Under the pieces are notes generated by a model, which was not told the origin of the DNA, did no database searches, and was given only the letters and a program-made list of their open reading frames with translations. A stretch of 64,000 bases of DNA from Mycolicibacterium aromaticivorans JS19b1 = JCM 16368 (GTDB taxonomy: Bacteria; Actinomycetota; Actinomycetes; Mycobacteriales; Mycobacteriaceae): contig NZ_JALN02000003.1 in the NCBI RefSeq assembly GCF_000559085.1, positions 177,029 through 241,028 of the forward strand. The letters are read 5' to 3'. Position 1 is the first letter of the stretch. Each line of letters begins with the position of its first letter. A program made the translations under genes and the position numbers. This document shows, piece by piece, positions 58,729 through 64,000 of this stretch.

Positions 58729-59057
58729 CAGTTCGTCTCCCCGGCGAAATATTTGGCCGCCGACCGCAAGATGTCACGCTCGGTGGACAACCGCGCCTCG
58801 GTGGCGCGTAACGCCTTGACCTCACTGCGGAGGCGGGCCAGCTCCTGCTCAGGGCTCTCGGCCCCTAGCACAGGCTCGGCCACTACGACACCGCGGCGGT
58901 GCCGAATCGGCACCCCGGCCGACTTGCACCACGCCGAGAGCGTGGCCTCGCTGACACCGAGCTCGGCAGCGATCTGGGCGATCGTCGCGCCCTCGGTGTC
59001 CCGGTAGAGCGCGACCGCGTCACGCTTGAACTCATCGGGGTAATTTTTCCTTGCCAT
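58725..59057 (-). CDS. IS3-family transposase OrfA (IS3-A copy 2)
   Basis: Identical over 110 residues to the OrfA at 8606-8938, with the same helix-turn-helix and leucine-zipper coil. Intact partner of the OrfB gene downstream. Confidence 0.95.
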   Translation of the reverse strand: MARKNYPDEFKRDAVALYRDTEGATIAQIAAELGVSEATLSAWCKSAGVPIRHRRGVVVAEPVLGAESPEQELARLRSEVKALRATEARLSTERDILRSAAKYFAGETNW

Positions 59058-59541
59058 CGGGTTGGATCATCTCGCTTCCCCCAGCACATTCCTGGGATTG
59101 AGCGTGTCCAACACACGGGGTCAAGTCCCGATCGGGGTTGCGCGCCCAATAGATCGGCGTCCCTGGTCCGCTGCGATCGGTGCGGCGTCTTGACAGCTCG
59201 TCGATGCTGAATCCGAATTCGTCGCCGAACAAGACCGCCACGCGCACGATCATGTCGACCTCCGCTTCCACCCGCACGCGATTGAGAATGTCGGGATCGC
59301 TGATCTACCAAGCTGGCTCGACATCCGTCCCGTTGTCGAGTACGGCCTGGAAAGTGACGGATTGGCCGATGTCGTATTCGACGAGTGTTAGTCCATCGGG
59401 GCCAGTCCGCGTGTTGACGGCTTGGAGGAGCCCCGTCCAGTCGCACTCAACAAGCTCGCATTCGTGGACCGCCAGCCAAAGCCCAGGTCTTCGAACTGCG
59501 GTTCCAGATCCGCTTGAAAGATTGACATCTGAGCCGCTGCC

Positions 59542-59670
59542 CTACATATTTCTTGTGTTGGCGATGATGTAGTCACAGAGTTGTCGGTGCTTGACATCAT
59601 TCGGCTCTGTCGAGGTCAGAAAGGCCATGTCGCTGGGCCCGTCAACCACCGCGTAATGCAAGGGGTTCAC
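59542..59670 (-). CDS. possible 42-residue protein
   Basis: From GTG 59670 the frame reads VNPLHYAVVDGPSDMAFLTS, then TEPNDVKHRQLCDYIIANTR to a TAG at 59542. Composition is protein-like, but size and lack of a clear ribosome site make it tentative. It may be the upstream part of the damaged gene that follows on the same strand. Confidence 0.35.
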   Translation of the reverse strand: MNPLHYAVVDGPSDMAFLTSTEPNDVKHRQLCDYIIANTRNM

Positions 59671-59762
59671 CCGCCGCGGTCACCTTCGGTCACGATCAAC
59701 CCGCCTCCCTGGGTAGTTCGAAGCTGTGGCTCCTATCCCTGACTCGACGCCGAGCTGAGCGT

Positions 59763-60383
59763 CTAGTCAGCGGGCGGCTTCTTCGGCTCGTGATCCGGAA
59801 TTGCCATGCTGGTGGACTCCGATTCGCTGAGTGTCGTACGGGCTCGTCGCCGCCGCCACGCTTGCCATAGTGCGATGGCGCCACCCAATGCGAGGCCGGC
59901 GCCACCTGCTGCGAGGATCGATGTCTTGGTGTCGGAGCCGGCCGCCGCCGGTGATTGTGGGGCAGAAGTAGTTGTCGGCGCGGCGCCGGACGTCGTGATC
60001 GGAGGTTGTGACCCAGCGGGAGGGCCGGCAATCGTGAATGTGTAGGAACCAGAAACCGGGTGCCCATCTGCTGAGACCACGCGGTAGCCAACGGTGTAAA
60101 CGCCGCTCGTGGGGCGATCTGACCCGACGGTTGCGGAAATACGGGGCCCCTCGACTCGGGGCGGTCCAACTATCCAATTGCGACCGTCTGCGCTGTTGAC
60201 GACGACGGTTGCGAACGTTGGTTTGATGTCTTCGTTGAAGGTCAAGGTGATGACGCTCGGAGGCGTCGACACTGTGCTATCAGCGGAAGGGTCGGAGCTC
60301 ACCAGCCCGGTGTGGGCCGAGGCAATCCCATTGCCTAGCCACCAAAGGGTCAGCGCCATCACGGTTGTGGCGAACGTGCGCAT
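59763..60383 (-). CDS. CopC-domain protein with C-terminal membrane anchor
   Basis: A 206-residue exported protein. The signal ends ...NGIASA, leaving an N-terminal HTGLVSSDPSADSTV with the mature His1 that ligates Cu(II) in CopC. The CopC beta-sandwich continues with VITLTFNEDIKPTFATVVVN and GVYTVGYRVVSADGHPVSGS (second His and Asp). A Thr/Pro/Ala linker, one membrane helix (ILAAGGAGLALGGAIALWQA) and a basic tail follow, so it is tethered outside the membrane. No CopD domain is fused or adjacent. ATG 60383 is used in place of a TTG one codon upstream. Probably copper homeostasis. Confidence 0.88.
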   Translation of the reverse strand: MRTFATTVMALTLWWLGNGIASAHTGLVSSDPSADSTVSTPPSVITLTFNEDIKPTFATVVVNSADGRNWIVGPPRVEGPRISATVGSDRPTSGVYTVGYRVVSADGHPVSGSYTFTIAGPPAGSQPPITTSGAAPTTTSAPQSPAAAGSDTKTSILAAGGAGLALGGAIALWQAWRRRRARTTLSESESTSMAIPDHEPKKPPAD

Positions 60384-60669
60384 CAATTTTCACCGTCCTG
60401 TTCTTGCTCGCGCCGGCTGGCTGTTGGCGGCGCGCTCCGAGTGTATGTTTCGACGTGTTGGGGATGGCGGGGCGGCCGTCGTGCACAGCTGTAGCACTCA
60501 TCTGCTGCCCATGGTGCCGCGGCCATTCGGCCTAAATACGGCTGAAGGATTCAAAAATATTGGGGAAGTGAACCTTTCGCTTTGCGTTCGAGCCCGCCAA
60601 GAATCTATCGCCACGCCCTGTTTGAGTGTCGCGGCGGGGGATGAGTTCATGGAAGCCGGTTGGTCGGCG

Positions 60670-61944
60670 CTACAGCGCGGCATTACCGGCACTCCATTGG
60701 TCCCACGGAACATTCCAGTCGCCGAGCCCGTCGGTCCCTGGCAACGTCGGTCCCACGGTGTTGATGACTTCGACGACATCGCCACGTTTTGTCGTGTCGT
60801 AGAACCATTTCGCGTTTTCTGGGCTGACGTTGAGGCAGCCGTGACTGACGTTATTTCGTCCCTGGCTTCCGACGGACCACGGTGCGGAGTGAACGTAGAT
60901 TCCGCTATAGGACATCTGAGTGGCCCAGTTTACTTCTGTCCGGTACCCGTCCGGTGAGTTGACCGGTACCCCATAGGTCGAGGAATCCATGACGAGCGTG
61001 GGGGTACCGATCACCGATGATGTAAGTTCCGTTGTCAGTCGGGGTCTTGTTCTTGCCCATTGAGATGGGCATCGTCTTGACCACGGAAACCATTCACGCG
61101 CACGGTCATCGTCTTGGTGGCGTCGTCGGCAGTCGCAATGACCTCGTCGCCGATCGTGAAGCGAGTCGAGACGTCGTCCTGTCCAAATAGGCCGCCGCCG
61201 AATCGGCGCCGTACGCTTTGACCTGGACGCTGACTGTGGTTCCGGGTTTCCAGTATTGCGCTGGGCGCCAGCGTACTTCGCGGTCGTTCAGCCAGTAGAA
61301 GGCTCCGTCGATTGGAGGGTTTGTCGTGATACTGATCGACCGCTGGGCGGCGAGTCGATCAGAAATGTTTTCGTCGAACCGCACTGCGATCGGCTGGCCG
61401 ACTCCCACAACACTTCCGTCGTTTGGCGACACGTAGGGCATCGTGAGGTTCTGCGGTGAATGTGTCTGGAAGGTGGCGGTTTTCTGTGCACACCGCTGAG
61501 ACCCAGCGCCTCAGCGTTCAAGGTGTACGTCCGGTTGTATCCCAGCGGTTCCGTGGATCGCCAGGTCACACCATCGGAGCTCAGTTCGCCGTTCACGACG
61601 CGGCCTCGGTCGTTGATCAACGCAACCGGCCCGAGGACGCCGCTCGCTGCGCTGACCGTTATGGGCGACTCGACTGAAACGCCAACTGCACCTTCGCTGA
61701 CCGACATTTTTAGGCTCGGAACGAGCAGATCGCTGTAGGGGGTGCCTTTTTCCACGATTGCGCCGAGTTGTGATGGCGTAGAGGCGCCGGGACCGCAGGC
61801 GCTCACCCCGACGATGGCGGTGATGCCCACTGCCAGCACGAGCCGCGCTGTCCGCCACATGTCTCTGGCGTCGCGTAATAGCTGCGGCGCGGATCGCGTC
61901 ATGTAATCCATCCTGCCGGTTGCCGTACGTGTTGCCACCCCCAT
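60670..61944 (-). pseudogene. L,D-transpeptidase (Ldt) gene with several frameshifts
   Basis: Four reading-frame changes, near 61468, 61195, 61098 and 61018, separate pieces that together make a normal mycobacterial L,D-transpeptidase: a lipoprotein-type start (VLAVGITAIVGVSACGPG), Ig-like domains ([20 protein letters not shown]), a middle part ([20 protein letters not shown]) and the YkuD catalytic domain ([36 protein letters not shown], with catalytic Cys and His). These enzymes form 3-3 peptidoglycan cross-links. No substitution nonsense codon is needed, only +/-1 indels, several beside short homopolymers (AAAA, CCCCC). It is either a pseudogene or a well-conserved gene with sequence errors. 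Start uncertain (61944 or 61911). Confidence 0.85.
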
Positions 61945-61965
61945 CTTACGTATCAACTACGTAAG
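61945..61965. promoter_or_regulatory. CTTACGTA-N5-TACGTAAG palindrome upstream of ldt
   Basis: Perfect 8-5-8 inverted repeat abutting the ldt start. TACGTA-centred relatives occur at 62141-62165, 63654-63661 and 63734-63739 upstream of the other envelope genes. Confidence 0.65.
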
Positions 61966-62140
61966 AGGTGGGTGGCAGGCTGCCTTCCCGAGATGGCGGT
62001 GGTATTGCGTTGCCGGCTCGCGATGGCACGCTTCGCGTGGGTGCTTTGCTTCGAACCGACGCGCTGGTGATACCGATTGTTACTCAAGTGATACGACGGG
62101 CCGGTGTGAACCCTCGATGTCCGCTGTTACGGTTCGTCAA

Positions 62141-62165
62141 ATACGTAGCAACTAAGTACTGCGTA
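62141..62165. promoter_or_regulatory. TACGTAG/AAGTACT operator-like repeat upstream of NlpC gene
   Basis: ATACGTAGCAACTAAGTACT followed by GCGTAT: an imperfect inverted repeat (ATACG...CGTAT) about 107 nt before the NlpC/P60 start, matching the palindrome upstream of ldt. 61966-62271 has no gene. Confidence 0.5.
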
Positions 62166-62271
62166 TGACCGTAACACCGCTCGGGTGATGCGGAGATCCG
62201 CCTAAACGGCGGACAGTGGCGACGGCGCAATGGCGCGGGTGTCTGTCTAGCGGCAAGGACGGTGAAGATCA

Positions 62272-62962
62272 ATGTTCTACCGGCGAATCGGACGTGTGCT
62301 TTGCCTCCTGCTGGCTGTGATCGCTCTGCAAGCCACAGCCTCGGCCGAAGCGAATCCCGGGATCGACACCTGGGATCCCTTACTTCCCCGAGTCGCCAGT
62401 GCAGGCGCGCCCGGCGACCCGCTTGCTGTCGCGAACGCATCCCTTCGGGCCGGCACGCTGGCCGCCCAGACAACGATGGACCTCGGTCGGGCGTTCCTTC
62501 AGAGCTTGGGGCTAGCGAGTTCCGACGTTGCCGCGCCCTGGCCTGAACCGTGTCTCTGGAGCACAAGCGATCGAATACGTCATCCGTCGCGCTGGTAGCC
62601 AAATCGGAGTTCCTTATTCGTGGGGTGGAGGCAACCTGACCGGTCCTAGCGCCGGGATTGATTCCGGCGCCAACACGATCGGCTTCGACTGCTCAGGCCT
62701 CACCCGATATGCCTATGCGGGTGTGGGCATTTGCTCCCGCGGTGGTCGGGTGACCAGTACAAACGCTGGCCGCAAAGTTCCTCCGTCGCAGGCAAAAAGA
62801 GGCGACCTGTTGTTTTGGGGTCCGGGAGGTAGTCAGCATGAAGCGATCTACCTCGGCGGCGGACAGATGCTTGAGGCTCAACAGACAGGCGTGCCGGTCA
62901 AAGTCTCCCCAGTAAGGATGGCGGGGATGACGCCCTATGTTGCTCGGGTCATTGAAGGGTGA
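62272..62962 (+). pseudogene. NlpC/P60 peptidoglycan endopeptidase (RipB-like) with frameshifts
   Basis: The signal-bearing part starts at ATG 62272 (MFYRRIGRVLCLLLAVIALQ, cut after ATASA) with an AAGGACGGTGAAG upstream. Near 62545 the frame must shift to continue as NRVSGAQAIEYVIRRAGSQI, YSWGGGNLTGPSAGIDSGAN and FDCSGLTRYAYAGVGI, which contains the catalytic Cys. A pair of compensating shifts then occurs around 62725-62765, where the other frame reads LLPRWSGDQY as in RipB, before AGRKVPPSQAKRGDLLFWGP and SQHEAIYLGGGQMLEA with the catalytic His. It should cut the D-Glu/DAP peptide bond. All lesions are single-base indels. Confidence 0.85.
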
Positions 62963-62977
62963 TCGGCACGGCGTGCG

Positions 62978-63637
62978 CTACCGCTGCAGCGCCTGATCGA
63001 TCGCGCTCGACAAGTCGGAGTAGCTCTTGTACTTCAAGCGCTTGCCGTCCAGGAACATGGTTGGCGTTCCGTCGACGCCAAGTGCTTTGCCGTCGGCAAC
63101 GTCTTGATTGATTCGCGCGACAGTGGCGGGATCGTTGTAGGCTGCATCGAATTTCGTCATATCGAGGCCTAGTTCGGTGGCAAAACCCCGGAATGTCGCG
63201 TCTGCTGGCGTCTTCTGTTCTCCCCCCATTGGCTTTGCGTCTCATACATCTTCTTGTACATCGGCTCGAATTTGCCTTGCTGGGCTGCTGATTCGACTGC
63301 GCGAGCGGCTCGTTCGGCGTTGAAGTGGGCTGGGATCGGGAAGTAGCGGACAACGAAGTTGACCCGGTCCCCGTACTGCGACCGCAGCTGCTCGACGAGC
63401 GGGAACGCTGCCCGGCATGCTTCCATTCGAAATCGAGGAACTCCACAAAAGTGACGTCGCTGCTCGGAACTGTATTGAGGCGATGACTGTTATCGCGAAC
63501 CAACTGACCGGCATCCCCGGACTGAGCCTCCGCCACCGCGGGGCCTGCCGGTCGCGAACCGAGAGGTAGACCCCGACCCCGAGGATGACGGTGATGACCG
63601 TGAAAGTAGTCAGCAGAATTCGTGTAAGAGGAGCCAT
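62978..63637 (-). pseudogene. DsbA-like thiol oxidoreductase with frameshifts
   Basis: ATG 63637 begins a membrane-anchored protein (RILLTTFTVITVILGVGVYL). One-base shifts near 63553, 63430 and 63222 (a run of six G/C) connect PSSDVTFVEFLDFE, EACRAAFPLVEQLRSQYGDR and TPADATFRGFATELGLDMTK to the end (LGVDGTPTMFLDGKRLKYKS, cis-Pro loop). Restored, the active site would be CEAC. This is the extracytoplasmic DsbA-type fold of mycobacteria, which forms disulfides in exported proteins. Only indels interrupt it. Confidence 0.82.
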
Positions 63638-63880
63638 GGGGTTTGTCTTTCACCTACGTAGCCGGGCCTTGCACCCCTCACGACAACGACGGTCTGCGAG
63701 AGATGCTCAATTGGGGATCGTGCTACGACTATATACGTAGTAAGGCCGTAGGTGGCTCACATCGACTCGAAGCAGATGTGGGGACGGAGGCGCGACCTGG
63801 CAGGCAGGGTGAGTCAATAGCCACTTCCTCGGCCGCCGATCGCGGGCTCTTCTCATATCAACATCCGTTAGTGTGTTGTG
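63638..63880. promoter_or_regulatory. divergent promoter between DsbA-like gene and CadC-like gene
   Basis: Contains CTACGTAG (63654-63661) and TATACGTAGTA (63732-63742), both related to the ldt palindrome, and CAACA-N9-TGTTG just before the regulator start, an ArsR-type operator candidate. No gene seen. Confidence 0.45.
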
Positions 63881-64000
63881 GTGACTGATCAGCCGATCGA
63901 CAGCTGCGATCTCCTCTGTCTCGATCTCCCGCACGCCGAAGCCATTCGCGCCACGCTGCCACCCCCGCCGCGGATCGAGGCCGCCGCGGCCGCCGCTCGG
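63881..64000 (+). CDS. ArsR/CadC-family regulator, 5' part
   Basis: The window ends after 40 codons: VTDQPIDSCDLLCLDLPHAE then AIRATLPPPPRIEAAAAAAR. The CDLLCLDLP N-terminus with two Cys is typical of actinobacterial CadC/CmtR-type cadmium-lead sensors, in which these Cys bind metal. GTG 63881 is assumed. The rest lies outside the window; a cadmium P-type ATPase or CadD is expected nearby but not seen. Confidence 0.65.
   Translation, partial: MTDQPIDSCDLLCLDLPHAEAIRATLPPPPRIEAAAAAAR

Larger units (their letters stand above)
57793..59129 (-). mobile_element. IS3-family element, IS3-A copy 2
   Basis: Same sequence as 7673-9010 apart from one C fewer in the left repeat. Target duplication GAT (57790-57792 and 59130-59132). 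Same orientation as copy 1, 50.1 kb away. Confidence 0.95.
57752..59529 (-). pseudogene. minus-strand gene split by IS3-A copy 2
   Basis: Reading right to left, removal of IS3-A copy 2 and one GAT joins ...GPGTPIYWARNPD to QLSLLDTDKDAG and a stop at 57752. The upstream part (VEAEVDMIVRVAVLFGDEFG) is preceded in frame by a TAG at 59305-59307 after VTFQAVLDNGTDVEPAW, and a probable 1-nt shift near 59470 separates that from MSIFQADLEPQFEDLGFGW at 59529. So one gene, or two adjacent small genes, are damaged three ways. Family not recognised. Confidence 0.5.

Noticed and set aside
7673..59129. The two IS3-A copies as ends of a composite transposon
   Set aside because: Each copy has its own target duplication (AAT and GAT), showing independent insertions.

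Overview
The window is high-GC actinobacterial DNA, most likely a mycobacterial conjugative plasmid or another plasmid-derived accessory region. Evidence for this: a MobF-type TraA relaxase, a PE/PPE-like type VII secretion substrate, an Imm61/TNT-immunity-like protein, a DUF2637 membrane protein, mycobacterial metal regulators, and several start codons with a TANNNT -10 box only 6-7 nt upstream (leaderless transcripts). No rRNA, tRNA or CRISPR array was seen.

Region by region. 0.2-3.9 kb: a short operon with a DUF2637-type membrane protein and a secreted-type protein carrying three C-terminal repeats. 4-12.5 kb: a mosaic of an IS256 element, a decapitated GAF-ANTAR gene, an IS3 element (IS3-A copy 1), and a small cargo set (GNAT acetyltransferase, P-loop kinase-like protein, proline iminopeptidase, chloramphenicol-phosphotransferase-like protein, GrpB fragment). 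12.5-34 kb: plasmid backbone with a lipoprotein, a DUF5710/HNH/DUF2510 protein, TraA and a divergent accessory gene separated by a region carrying two mirrored identical 22-bp elements, an HNH protein, a six-member operon including a PP-loop (PAPS-reductase-like) enzyme, a four-gene overlapping recombinase/XRE/zinc-ribbon module, nrdH, a ParB-like protein, a secreted nuclease and an orphan immunity-like gene.

34.9-47.5 kb: an IS110 element, an unknown PD-(D/E)XK-like protein, a DinB-fold protein, then an arsenic island: FAD-disulfide reductase, aquaporin and ArsR; ArsI/CadI-type dioxygenase and a divergent ArsR; ArsC-ArsR divergent from ArsD-ArsA; PstS and an ArsR-ArsC fusion. ArsR-type palindromes lie in the divergent promoters. 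No ArsB or Acr3 pump is present in the window, so arsenite exit may use the aquaporin or a pump elsewhere.

47.6-59.7 kb is a graveyard of insertions whose history can be read from target duplications: IS3-B splits a small coiled-coil gene, IS256-B splits a CadD-type cadmium transporter, IS3-C sits inside the 5' non-coding part of an IS110 element, and IS3-A copy 2 splits a minus-strand gene. Between them lie a copper-type cassette (cupredoxin, SHOCT protein, GPGQW-repeat protein) and an ArsR/cation-transporter pair. 59.7-64 kb: a CopC-like protein and a cell-envelope set (L,D-transpeptidase, NlpC/P60 peptidase, DsbA-like protein), all three broken by clustered +/-1 indels, sharing TACGTA-centred palindromes, and ending in the start of a CadC/ArsR-type regulator.
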